In this document: positions 55,090 to 64,000 of the stretch, piece by piece
Layout of the letters: every line of letters begins with the position of its first letter
Numbering within the stretch: position 1 is the stretch's first letter
Assembly (NCBI GenBank): GCA_963808705.1
Contig: CAWEHB010000016.1
Coordinates: 496,001-560,000 of the forward strand
Length of the DNA stretch: 64,000 bases
Direction of reading: 5' to 3'
From: JASHPR01 sp963808705
Lineage (GTDB): Bacteria > Actinomycetota > Actinomycetes > Streptosporangiales > Streptosporangiaceae
Notes under the pieces: model-generated
Seen by the model: the letters and a program-made list of their open reading frames with translations, nothing else
What the model was told of the DNA's origin: nothing
Database searches by the model: none
Program-made: the position numbers and the translations under genes

Positions 55090-56490
55090 GTGCAGATCCT
55101 TCCGTCCGGACACGAGCCAGCAGCGCCGGGGCAGGCCGGGCTCGCGCTGGCGCCCTTTCGCGGAGTCCGTTATGCCCGGGACAAGGTCACCGGGCTCGCC
55201 GAGGTCACCTCTCCACCGTACGACGTCATCGCGCACGACATAGAGGACCAGCTGATCGCGGCCGACCCGCACAACGTCGTCCGGCTGATCCTGCCACGGC
55301 ACGTTCCGGGGCATGAGGGCAACGTCTACGACGACGCCGCCCGGACCCTGGGCGAGTGGCAGGACGAGCAGATCCTGCGCCCGGATCCCGAGCCGTCGCT
55401 GTACGTGTACGAGCAGGCCGTCCTCGGCCCGCAGGGCAACGGCGGCGCGCAGGAAGCGCCAGCGGTGCTCCAGCGCGGCCTGATCGGAGCGCTGCGGCTC
55501 AGCCCGCTGGAGGCCGGGGTCATCCGCCCGCATGAGGACGTCGCGCCGGGGCCGGTGGCCGGCCGGCTGCAGCTCATGGAGGCGACCCAGGCCAACCTGG
55601 AGCCCATTTTCCTGCTGCACGACGGAAGCGCGCCCGGCGCATCAACCCGCCTGGTCGACGAGACCGCCGCCGGCCGGCGGCCGTTGGTCGACACCGTGAC
55701 CCGGGACGGGATACGGCACCGGCTCTGGGCCATCGCCGATCCGGCCGAACTGGCCGCGATAGCGGCCGACCTGGCGCCGCGCAGCGCGCTGATCGCGGAC
55801 GGGCACCACCGGTACTCCGCCTACCTCAAGCTGCAGGCCCGCCGCCGGGCCGCGGGTGACGGGCCGGGCCCGTGGGACTACGGGCTGGCGCTGCTGGTGG
55901 ACGCCTCGGCCTACCCGCCGGAGATCGGCGCGATCCACCGGGTCATCCCCGGGCTGGCCCCGGCGGCCGCCGCGGAGCTGGCCAAGGCGGCGTTCACCGT
56001 GCAGCGGCTGCCCGGCGGAACCCCCCAGCCCCCGCCCGCCTCCCCGGGCCTCCCCACTCCGCCTTCATTGCCCGCCGCCCTGGACGAGCTCGCGGACGCG
56101 AGCAGCCACGGCCCGGCGTTCCTGGTCGCGGGCGGCGGCGAGATCCGCCTGCTCACCGACCCGGACCCGGTCCAGGTCGACGCGGCCATGCCGCCCGGCC
56201 ACTCGCCGCGCTGGCGCGCCCTCGCCGCCTCGGTCCTGCAGGAGCTGCTGATCGCCCGCATCTGGGGCATCAGCGACGATGAGCCAGACGTCCGGATCGT
56301 CCACAACGACGCCGCCGCGGCGGTCGCCGAGGCCGACGAGACGGGCGGGACCGCGGTCATCTGCCCCTCGATGTCGACCTGGGATGTCTATGCCGTTGCC
56401 GCCCGCGGTGAGCGCGTCCCCCGCAAGTCCACCTCGTTCGGCCCCAAGCCGCGCACCGGGCTGGTGATCAGGACGTTCGCTCAGGGCTGA
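55090..56490 (+). CDS. DUF1015 family protein
   Basis: A 466-residue soluble protein starting with GTG. The family features are clear: ALAPFRGVRYARDKVTGLAEVTSPPYDVI, VRLILPRHVPGHE, and ADGHHRYSAYLKLQARR (HHR motif, predicted catalytic or ligand site). DUF1015 proteins are SerB- or kinase-associated in some genomes, but function is unsettled. The start offers no ribosome site and it may be leaderless, which is common in actinobacteria. Confidence 0.9.
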   Translation: MQILPSGHEPAAPGQAGLALAPFRGVRYARDKVTGLAEVTSPPYDVIAHDIEDQLIAADPHNVVRLILPRHVPGHEGNVYDDAARTLGEWQDEQILRPDPEPSLYVYEQAVLGPQGNGGAQEAPAVLQRGLIGALRLSPLEAGVIRPHEDVAPGPVAGRLQLMEATQANLEPIFLLHDGSAPGASTRLVDETAAGRRPLVDTVTRDGIRHRLWAIADPAELAAIAADLAPRSALIADGHHRYSAYLKLQARRRAAGDGPGPWDYGLALLVDASAYPPEIGAIHRVIPGLAPAAAAELAKAAFTVQRLPGGTPQPPPASPGLPTPPSLPAALDELADASSHGPAFLVAGGGEIRLLTDPDPVQVDAAMPPGHSPRWRALAASVLQELLIARIWGISDDEPDVRIVHNDAAAAVAEADETGGTAVICPSMSTWDVYAVAARGERVPRKSTSFGPKPRTGLVIRTFAQG

Positions 56491-56494
56491 AAAC

Positions 56495-56516
56495 CGGCCC
56501 CGGCCAGCCGGGCTTT
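56495..56516. terminator. Possible hairpin terminator between convergent genes
   Basis: GGCCCCGGCCAGCCGGGCTTT folds into a short GC stem with one bulge followed by TTT. It lies between the stops of the DUF1015 gene and the glycosyltransferase gene. Confidence 0.4.
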
Positions 56517-56518
56517 CG

Positions 56519-58138
56519 TCAGCGGCTGGCCGTCCCCTTCCGGACATAGAGCTGCAGCGGGGCCCAGTTCCCGGTGACGGGGACAAAGTTAGCCCGGAAG
56601 TAGGCCCAGAGCCTGGGCGTCCAGGCGATCCGGTTGGGGTCGTACGACGTGAGCAGCACGTAGCGCGCGGCCCCGAACGCCTGCCGCCACACTGCCGCCA
56701 CGGCCGGCACCCGGCCCGCCGTGAGCGAGCTCTGGCCGTGAGCCAGCGCGTAACTGGTGCCGAACCCGTCCACCATGACCGAGCAGTCCGGCGCGGAGGA
56801 CACGAACCTGTTCGCCGATATCAGCAGCGCCACCTCGTCGGACAGCACGCAGGCCCCCGGCGGGATGACCCGCTCCACGGCGGTCAGGGCGCTGGCGTAG
56901 GTCGGCGTGGGGCTGCTTTCCGCCCCGCCCGCGGCGAACGGCAGCACGAGGATGGCCAGCCCGGCCGTTGCGGCCGCGGACCGCCGCAGCCAGGCGGCCC
57001 GCCGGGCCGCCCGCCCGGGCGGCGGCTGCCAGCCGTCGAGGAGACGGGCCGCGGGCAGCGCGAACGCCATGGCCAGGAACGGCGCGAGGAACGCGGGGTA
57101 GTGATAGTAGAAGTCGTCGGGCACCAGGAACGCGACCACGATCAGGGCGGCCGTGGCCACGCTGAACCACTCCAGCGGCGGCGGCCCGCGGTGGGTGACC
57201 CGGCCCGCCGCGATCAGCGTTCCGGCCACGATCGCGGCCAGGCCGACAGCCGCGATCAGGAACGTGACCGTGCCGAGGTCCCAGGCAGCCAGCCCGGTGA
57301 GGTACTGCAGCCGGTATCCCAGCGGGGTCCGCGCGCCGGCCCGGATGAGCTGGGCCACGATCACGCTGTCGTAGAAGCGCGCGGGGTCCAGGACGGCGAA
57401 CGGGAGCACCGGGATCAGGAAGCCGGCCGCGACCCCGGCCAGGAAGCGGGTGGTCCGCCTGACCCGCTCGGCGCCGAGCAGGCACAACACCACGATCACG
57501 GCCACCGGGATGACCGCCCAGACCTTGACCGCGCCCGCGAAGCCGAGGGCCGCGCCGCCCCAGGCCAGCCTCCGGCCGCTGCGGGCGAGGCGGTCGCCGT
57601 CGAATACCGCGACCGCGCCGGCCAGGCAGAACACCGTCAGCCACGGCTCGAGCATGACCGTGTGCGCCGCCTGCACGCTGCCCGGGTAGATCGCGATGAC
57701 ACCGCAGGTCACGATCGTGGCGAACACGCCCCGGTGCCGGACGAGCAGCCCGCCGAGCACCACCGCCGCGACGCTGGCCGCCACGGTGAGGATCCGCGCG
57801 ACCGCGATGGCCCCGGCCGTGCCGGTCAGCGGGGACAGGGCGGCGGCCGGGATCATCAGCAGCACGATCCCGGGCGGCTGCACGAGGATGAAGTCCCGGT
57901 ACGGCAGGACGCCGCGGATCAGCCGCAGGGCGCTACCGAAGTCCGCCCCGTCGTCGTAGTCGCCGACGCCGAGCAGGTGACCGGGCCGGAAGATCTGGAA
58001 GCCGCGGAGCCCCAGCGCGAGCAGGGTGGCGGCCACGATGACCGCGCCGACCGGCATGAGCGAGAACGGCAGCCGTCCCGGTCCCGCCGCGGCGCGGCGG
58101 GAGGAACCGGCGGCCGGCCGTACAGTCGTTCCGCTCAC
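56519..58138 (-). CDS. Polytopic membrane glycosyltransferase (GT-C fold)
   Basis: A 539-residue protein with about a dozen hydrophobic helices. The first extracytoplasmic loop carries acidic residues (GVGDYDDGADFGSAL) followed by GVLPYRDFILVQPPG, typical of Asp-containing catalytic loops of GT-C mannosyl- or arabinosyltransferases using polyprenyl-phosphate sugars. The C-terminal domain is soluble (IPPGACVLSDEVALLISANRF). Donor and acceptor are unknown; an envelope polysaccharide or glycoprotein is likely. Confidence 0.82.
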   Translation of the reverse strand: MSGTTVRPAAGSSRRAAAGPGRLPFSLMPVGAVIVAATLLALGLRGFQIFRPGHLLGVGDYDDGADFGSALRLIRGVLPYRDFILVQPPGIVLLMIPAAALSPLTGTAGAIAVARILTVAASVAAVVLGGLLVRHRGVFATIVTCGVIAIYPGSVQAAHTVMLEPWLTVFCLAGAVAVFDGDRLARSGRRLAWGGAALGFAGAVKVWAVIPVAVIVVLCLLGAERVRRTTRFLAGVAAGFLIPVLPFAVLDPARFYDSVIVAQLIRAGARTPLGYRLQYLTGLAAWDLGTVTFLIAAVGLAAIVAGTLIAAGRVTHRGPPPLEWFSVATAALIVVAFLVPDDFYYHYPAFLAPFLAMAFALPAARLLDGWQPPPGRAARRAAWLRRSAAATAGLAILVLPFAAGGAESSPTPTYASALTAVERVIPPGACVLSDEVALLISANRFVSSAPDCSVMVDGFGTSYALAHGQSSLTAGRVPAVAAVWRQAFGAARYVLLTSYDPNRIAWTPRLWAYFRANFVPVTGNWAPLQLYVRKGTASR

Positions 58139-58284
58139 AGCTAGCTACTTCCCGCAGGCTTCCGGTGAGATCCGGCGACGAGGCTGCCCTGGCCGGGTCT
58201 CCGGCCGCGAACCTTAGCGTCCGCGCGGCCCCCCGCCGCAATCGCCACCAGATACTACCCGCTCGGTCTGCGAGGATGGGGCGC

Positions 58285-59244
58285 GTGAACACCGCAGCTG
58301 AGAGTCCCGACGCCGTCGTGGACTTGGGTCACGATGTCTACCAGATCGACACGTTCATGGCCGGGTACTCGCAGATCACCGCCGGTTACCTGATCCGCGG
58401 CGAGCGGCCGTGCCTGGTGGAAACCGGGACCGGGGCCTCGGCGCCGGTGGTCCGCGATGCCCTGGCCGACCTGGGCGTCGGACCCGCTGACCTGGCCACG
58501 GTCGTGGTCACCCACATCCACCTGGATCACGCGGGCGGCACCGGTGACATCGCCAGGATGTTCCCCGCTGCCGAGGTCGTGGTGCACGAGCGCGGGGCGC
58601 GCCACCTGGCCGACCCGTCGCGGCTGATGGCCAGTGCGCGGGGGGTGTGGGGCGACGAGCTCGACCAGCTGTTCGGCACGCTGGCGCCGACCCCGGCCGA
58701 GCGGATCCGCACCGTGGACCGGGTCGGCACGATCGACCTTGGCGGCGGCCGGCGCCTGGACAGCCATTACGCGCCCGGGCACGCCCGGCACCATGTCGCC
58801 CTGATCGACTCGGTGAGCGGCGACCTGTACGTCGGAGACGCGGCCGGCGTCTACATCCCGGACACCGGTGACCTGCGGCCCGCTACGCCGCCCCCGGATT
58901 TCGACCTGGCCGCGGCGCTGGAGTCGCTGCGCATGTTCGCCGCACTGCAACCCACGCGGCTGCTGTTCAGCCACTACGGCCCCGTGGACGAGGTGACCGA
59001 GACGCTGGACCGTTCGGCGGAAGAGATCAACGTCTGGGTGGACGAGACCAGGCGGGCGCGGGGCCAGGGCCTGGATCTCGATCACGCGGTGGCCAGGGTG
59101 GCCGAGCGGACCAGGCAGCGGTACGAGGTGCTCCGCGACGACGTCGACCCGGTCATGGCCGCGAAGTACGACCGGACCAGCAGCACCGCCGCCAACGTCG
59201 CCGGAATCATGCACTACCTGGACAAAGACCCCCAGGATCCATAA
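58285..59244 (+). CDS. MBL-fold metallo-hydrolase
   Basis: About 319 residues. GTG is chosen since GAGG lies nine bases ahead; an ATG three codons earlier would abut that site. Metal ligands: THIHLDHAGG, the His in HYAPGHARHHVAL, the Asp in YVGDAAGVYIP, and LFSHYGPVDE. A helical C-terminal domain (AVARVAERTRQRYEVL) is fused. The family includes lactonases, glyoxalase II and thioesterases; the role is undetermined. Confidence 0.88.
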   Translation: MNTAAESPDAVVDLGHDVYQIDTFMAGYSQITAGYLIRGERPCLVETGTGASAPVVRDALADLGVGPADLATVVVTHIHLDHAGGTGDIARMFPAAEVVVHERGARHLADPSRLMASARGVWGDELDQLFGTLAPTPAERIRTVDRVGTIDLGGGRRLDSHYAPGHARHHVALIDSVSGDLYVGDAAGVYIPDTGDLRPATPPPDFDLAAALESLRMFAALQPTRLLFSHYGPVDEVTETLDRSAEEINVWVDETRRARGQGLDLDHAVARVAERTRQRYEVLRDDVDPVMAAKYDRTSSTAANVAGIMHYLDKDPQDP

Positions 59245-59395
59245 CGCGACGCCCCGCCCAGCCCTGGCCCGGCCGAGACGCAGCCGCCGCGCTGCCCAAG
59301 TCCCGCCGCCTCCCCTTGGGGAGCCCCGGGCTGACCCCCGCCGCTCCTGCTGCCCGCCGCTCCTTCCATGATCGTGGTTGATTGGCCTACGCATA

Positions 59396-60922
59396 CGGGC
59401 TGTTGCGGAATCGCCGGGGTGCCGGATGTCGGCGGTAGGTAGGTGTCCGGGGTTGATGTCGCGTGTTCCTGCCGGGCGGATGTGGTGACCGTGATGGTGG
59501 TGGCCTGCTGGCCGCCGGGCCGGTCAGGGCGGGCTGGCCTGCGGGCCGGCCCGGCTGGGGAGGCTGGCCAGGGCGGTGGTGGTGAGGTGGCCGGTGGTGA
59601 TGGCCTTGAACAGGTTGTGCACGGCGCGGGTGAAGGTCCATTCGGCAGCGGCTTTGGGCTTGCCGCGCACCGAGAGCTGGCGGAAGCGCATGTTGTGCTT
59701 GATCTGGCCGTGCGGGGTCTGGGCGATGTGGCCGCGCTGGCGGTAGGCGGCGATGCCGTCGCCGGTGGCCAGGCGGGCGGCCATGGCGGCGATGGCCGGG
59801 CTGTGCCCGCTGTCCTTGGCGCAGGCGCCGTCGCGGGCGGCTTTTTCCAGGTCGCGGGTCTTGCCGGTGGCGATCAGCCGGTCCGGGCCTTCGATGGTGA
59901 GGTTGTGCTCGGACAGGTAGCCGGCGTCGGGCAAGAACAGCCCGATCAGGCTGGCGCTGGCCGTGCCGCCGCCGGGGCCGGGGGCCTGGCCAGGGCCGCT
60001 GCGGGCCGGCTGGTCGCCGGCGGCGGGGCGGCGGGCGGTGATGAACGCGGCGGCGGCCTCGGCCTGGCGCAGCATCGGCCCGGACCAGGGGGCGTCGTTG
60101 GTATCGGCGGTGAGCTCGGTGGCGATGACGGGCGCGTCTTCGCTGGTGACGTTCTGGGTGTTGCAGCCCTGGATGAACCCGCCGCCGCGCACGGGCATCA
60201 GCCGGGCGTCGGGGCCGGTGATATTGCGCGCCGGCGCGGCGCGGTTGTTGTCTTGTCCCGCGGCCTTGCGCCCGGCCTCGGCGGCCCGGGCCCTGGCCTT
60301 CTCCAGCCGGGCGGCGGCCTGGCGGACCCGGATATAGCTGTCCGGGCCGGCCGGGCGGGGCCGGCTGGCGGCCTGCCCGCAGCGGCGCGGGCCTGCCAGG
60401 CGCCGGCCTTGGCCTGCTGCACGGCCATCGCGGCCAGTCCCGCCGCTGCCCCGGCCGGCGGGTTCCCCGCACGCGGCGTCCCGGCCGCCGCATCCGCCAG
60501 GTACTGCGCCTCCTTCGCCGCCCGCTGCGCCTCGGCGGCGGCCCGCTCGGCGGCCAAGCTGGCCAGCGCCGCGGCGATCCGCTCAGCACGCCGCCGCGGC
60601 GACCAGGCGTCCTGGGGCACCTCGTCCCCCCGCGCCCCCGCCCCGAACAGGCCGTCCTCGGCGGCGTCGGTCTCGCCGTGGCGGGCGACGGTCTCGGCGG
60701 CCAGCTTCCGCAAGCTCTCCCCGGTCCGGTTCGCCGGCTCCGGCGCGCTCGCGGCGATCTTCATGCCGTCCAGCGCCACCACGCCCGGCTTGCCCATCCC
60801 CAGCCGGGCGCACAGCGCCAGCACCTGCGCGAAGAACGCCGCGACCGCACCACTCAATCATCTCAAAAGATTATTAATCCGGAGGAAAGGCGCGCCGGGC
60901 TAGCCGATTCTGCAACAGCCCG
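59396..60922 (-). mobile_element. Degenerate IS1182-like insertion sequence
   Basis: About 1.5 kb bounded by imperfect terminal inverted repeats: CGGGCTGTTGCGGAATCG on the left, and the complement of CGGGCTGTTGCAGAATCG on the right. CATA stands on both sides (59392-59395 and 60923-60926), a likely 4-bp target duplication. The transposase lacks its N-terminal region and is frameshifted, so the element is probably immobile unless helped in trans. Confidence 0.8.
59524..60857 (-). pseudogene. IS1182-family transposase, truncated and frameshifted
   Basis: The 5' part reads FFAQVLALCARLGMGKPGVVALDGMKI, typical of the middle of the IS1182-type DDE transposase with its first catalytic Asp in ALDGMKI. 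The roughly 100-130 residues that normally precede it are absent; only about 65 bases remain to the end repeat. The frame shifts by one base near 60342-60360; the other frame carries PDSYIRVRQAAAR, GCNTQNVTSEDAPVIATELT and NMRFRQLSVRGKPKAAAEWTFTRAVHNLFK to a stop. Start codon unclear (TTG). Confidence 0.8.
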
Positions 60923-60936
60923 CATATGGCCACCGA

Positions 60937-62523
60937 TCAACCAGGATCATGGGCGGTGTCCTCCCCGGCTTCCTCGGGATCGGCTAGGTAGTCGAAGACC
61001 ACTGGGTCTAGCTCCTCGAAGCGCTCCGCGGCGTCGGTCACGTCCTCGGTGTCCGCGGCGGCAGCCTTCCCGAACCAGTCGCGCGCCTCGTCCTCGCGCC
61101 CCGCGTCCAGGAGAGCGTCGGCGTAGGCGTAGAACAGCCGCGCGGATTCGGCCCCCGCGCGCCCGTTGGTCAGCTCGGGAACCTGGAGCGCCGCCACGGC
61201 CGCCTCGGGCAGTTCCTGGTCCCGGCGGATCCCAGACTCCACGATCCGCAGCTCGATCGTCGTGGCCCGGTCGAGGTCGCGGGATTCCGGGCCGGTGACC
61301 AGCTCAAGGGCCCGGTCCAGCCGACCCAGGGCACGCTCGCTGTCCGCCATCATCGGCAGGTAGGTTCCCCGGCCGGTGAGCCGCCGCGCGGCCCGCAACT
61401 CGGTCAGCGCCTCGGCCCACTCGCCCGCGCGGTAGGCCGCGATTCCGGAGGTCTCGCGCACAATACCGACCCGGGCCGCGAGCCGGCGCGCCGCCTGCGC
61501 GTGCCGGTATGCCAGCGCCGGATCCTCCTCCAGGCTCGCGGCCACCAGCCTTCGGGCCACCGCGTCGGCGAGGTCCCCGGGCAGGGTCCTCAGTTCCGCG
61601 CGTGCCTCAGGGTCCAGCTGGTCAGCCGTGATGCTCGCCGGAAGGTCAGGCCACCGGTCATCCGCGGCGCCCGGGCCGGACCGCTGCGGCCGGGACCGGT
61701 CATCGCCCGCTGCCCGGGAGCGCGGCCGACCCGGCGCTTCCCGGGACCGTGACCCCGGGGCTCCCCCGGGCCTTGGCCTTCTGGACGCAACCGCCCCGGA
61801 CCTCGACCCGGATGCTGGCCCGGACCGGGCGGCGCCTCGCGGGCCAGCGCCCGGCCTGGCCGAGGTTGCCCGCCGGGCTGGCGGCTGCTCACCCCGCTGC
61901 CGACCACTCGTCCCGTCGGAACCTGGCTGGGTTACTGGCCGGTCCCGGCCAGCGCGCCTGCCGTTCTCGGCCGCATCACGGGTCCGAGACGAGCCTCTCG
62001 GCGCGCGAACGGGCTTGCCCCGGCCCTCATTCGCGCCGGTGCCGGGTCCGCCTCGGGGTCCGGCAGGCCGACGGTCGCGGCCCGCCGTGTCGGCTCGGCC
62101 GCCACCGCCGGAACGGCCATCCGTGCTCCCCGGGCGGCCGCCGCCACGGCCCGGGCGGCTACTGCCGCCTGAACGGCTGTCACTGCCGCCTGGCCGATCG
62201 CTGCCGCCGTCCGGACGCCCGCTGCCGCCGTCCGGACGACCCCGACCACCGCCGGAACGCCCGCTGCCGCCGTCCGGACGACCCCGACCACCGCCGGAAC
62301 GCCCGCTGCCGCCGTCCGGACGACCCCGACCACCGCCGGAACGGCCACTGCCACGGCCCGAGCCGGCCGCGCCGGTGCCGGCGGCCCGTCGCGCGCCCGG
62401 CCTGCCCGCACCACCCTGGCCGGCCCGGCCTTTCTGGCCAGCACCGGAGCTGGATGCGCGCTGTCCCGCGCCGGCCTGGGGCGGCGAACCGCCGTCCCGC
62501 CGCCCGCGCTCGTTCCCGACCAC
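60937..62523 (-). CDS. RG-rich disordered TPR-like protein
   Basis: About 528 residues. A GTG is chosen with GGGAG six bases upstream. The first about 280 residues are an Arg/Gly/Ser/Pro low-complexity region, with a 14-residue unit GRSGGGRGRPDGGS repeated three times (perfect 42-bp DNA repeats). The remaining half is a helical TPR-like domain (AYRHAQAARRLAARVG, WAEALTELRAARRL, ARLFYAYADALLDAGREDEA, WFGKAAAADTE). RG-rich tracts commonly bind RNA. Similar proteins are encoded near the Rv1691 block in other actinobacteria. It lies just beyond the rRNA operon. Confidence 0.85.
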   Translation of the reverse strand: MVGNERGRRDGGSPPQAGAGQRASSSGAGQKGRAGQGGAGRPGARRAAGTGAAGSGRGSGRSGGGRGRPDGGSGRSGGGRGRPDGGSGRSGGGRGRPDGGSGRPDGGSDRPGGSDSRSGGSSRPGRGGGRPGSTDGRSGGGGRADTAGRDRRPAGPRGGPGTGANEGRGKPVRAPRGSSRTRDAAENGRRAGRDRPVTQPGSDGTSGRQRGEQPPARRATSARPGAGPRGAARSGPASGSRSGAVASRRPRPGGAPGSRSREAPGRPRSRAAGDDRSRPQRSGPGAADDRWPDLPASITADQLDPEARAELRTLPGDLADAVARRLVAASLEEDPALAYRHAQAARRLAARVGIVRETSGIAAYRAGEWAEALTELRAARRLTGRGTYLPMMADSERALGRLDRALELVTGPESRDLDRATTIELRIVESGIRRDQELPEAAVAALQVPELTNGRAGAESARLFYAYADALLDAGREDEARDWFGKAAAADTEDVTDAAERFEELDPVVFDYLADPEEAGEDTAHDPG

Positions 62524-62617
62524 TGTCAGCTCCCAGCCCAAGCTAGCCATGCGCGGCAACGCCGGCGCAAGTACCGTAAACCGCTACGAACACACGATAT
62601 TTCCAACACGCGGCAGA

Positions 62618-62660
62618 CGTGCTGAGGGCCGCTACCAGCACGGTAGCGGCCCTCAGCACG
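62618..62660 (-). terminator. rRNA operon terminator hairpin
   Basis: A perfect 19-bp stem (CGTGCTGAGGGCCGCTACC and its complement) with a five-base loop, immediately after the 5S gene in the transcript. There is no U-tract, but the stem is among the strongest in the window. It may also shield the TPR gene promoter. Confidence 0.85.
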
Positions 62661-62665
62661 AAGAT

Positions 62666-62782
62666 GTCCGGCGGCGTCCTACTCTCCCACGCGGTCCCCC
62701 GCGCAGTACCATCGGCGCTGAAGAGCTTAACTTCCGGGTTCGGAATGGGACCGGGTGTTTCCCCTTCGCCATGGCCACCGAA
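62666..62782 (-). rRNA. rrf: 5S ribosomal RNA
   Basis: On the minus strand the sequence contains TGGCCATGGCGAAGGGGAAA, then ACCCGGTCCCATTCCGAACC and CCGGAAGTTAAGCTCTTCAG, the classical 5S loop B/C core, and ends GGAGAGTAGGACGCCGCCGG. Length about 117 bases. Ends are approximate. Confidence 0.95.
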
Positions 62783-62865
62783 ACTCTATGGAGATGTCAG
62801 GTCATAACCGACCGCACCTCGGGAACCGCACAGTGGACGCATGCAAAATCTGTAAGTAGAAGCCA

Positions 62866-64000
<1,135 letters not shown>

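Larger units (their letters stand above)
59366..60952. other. Large inverted repeat between convergent genes, split by an insertion sequence
   Basis: Left arm at 59366-59383 reads CCATGATC-G-TGGTTGAT-T; right arm at about 60935-60952 is its reverse complement with two mismatches. Without the insertion these arms would sit about 50 bases apart and form a bidirectional hairpin between the MBL and TPR genes. The right arm also encodes the last codons of the TPR gene. The arms have no T-tract. Confidence 0.7.

Noticed and set aside
62200..62346. Regular 42-bp repeats that could suggest a CRISPR array
   Set aside because: The repeats are contiguous without spacers, in frame, and encode the RG-rich tract of a protein.
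62560..62617. A tRNA or small RNA gene near the rRNA operon
   Set aside because: No cloverleaf or T-loop sequence (GGTTCGA) is present; only the terminator hairpin is supported.

Overview
The window is chromosomal DNA from a very high G+C actinomycete. The evidence is GTG/ATGA-overlapping starts, a complete menaquinone locus, a mycothiol-type DinB-fold enzyme, DUF3040, DUF5999 and DUF4397 proteins, a class F sortase, and a tlyA-nadK-recN-steA-steB block ordered as in mycobacteria. A Streptosporangiales-like or related actinomycete is my inference; no species is assigned. The right end is an rRNA operon read leftwards: a partial 23S gene, a 5S gene and a strong terminator hairpin.

Layout. 1-6.6 kb: tail of an MFS exporter, a CsoR-type regulator, an FmdB zinc ribbon, transhydrogenase sthA, a secreted phosphoesterase fused to a YVTN beta-propeller, and a DinB/maleylpyruvate-isomerase-like enzyme. 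6.6-12.6 kb: an overlapping pair encoding a CHAD protein and a ParA ATPase, then a cytochrome P450 with an epoxide-hydrolase-like enzyme, and small hypotheticals. 12.7-15.8 kb: an Rv2578c-type radical SAM protein interrupted by an intein exactly at its third Fe-S cysteine, then rhodanese and cysteine dioxygenase. 17.3-23.6 kb: menF, menD, menC, menB, menE. 23.7-32.5 kb: a principal-type sigma factor, a GNAT enzyme, a cysteine-desulfurase-like protein, a two-gene ABC exporter and small proteins. 32.5-41.5 kb: a hydrolase, a decayed lipoprotein gene, uvrA, an MBL hydrolase with a flavin oxidase, and a sortase with its LPWTG substrate. 41.8-55 kb: an envelope cluster (GT4, MurJ-like flippase, MraY-like transferase, steB, steA), then recN, nadK, tlyA and the Rv1691/Rv1692-type genes, with SCP2 and nei inserted on the opposite strand. 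55-64 kb: DUF1015, a polytopic glycosyltransferase, an MBL hydrolase, a degenerate IS1182-like element, an RG-rich TPR protein and the rRNA genes.

The most interesting candidates are the translationally coupled CHAD-ParA pair (a possible polyphosphate-granule positioning system), the intein in the radical SAM active site, an insertion sequence sitting in the loop of a large hairpin between convergent genes, a dedicated sortase/substrate pair, and dispersed short repeats.

Four genes (menD, the second ABC exporter gene, nadK, the transposase) each carry an apparent one-base loss in a G/C run. Two of these should be essential, so residual sequencing error is more likely than real decay for at least some of them.
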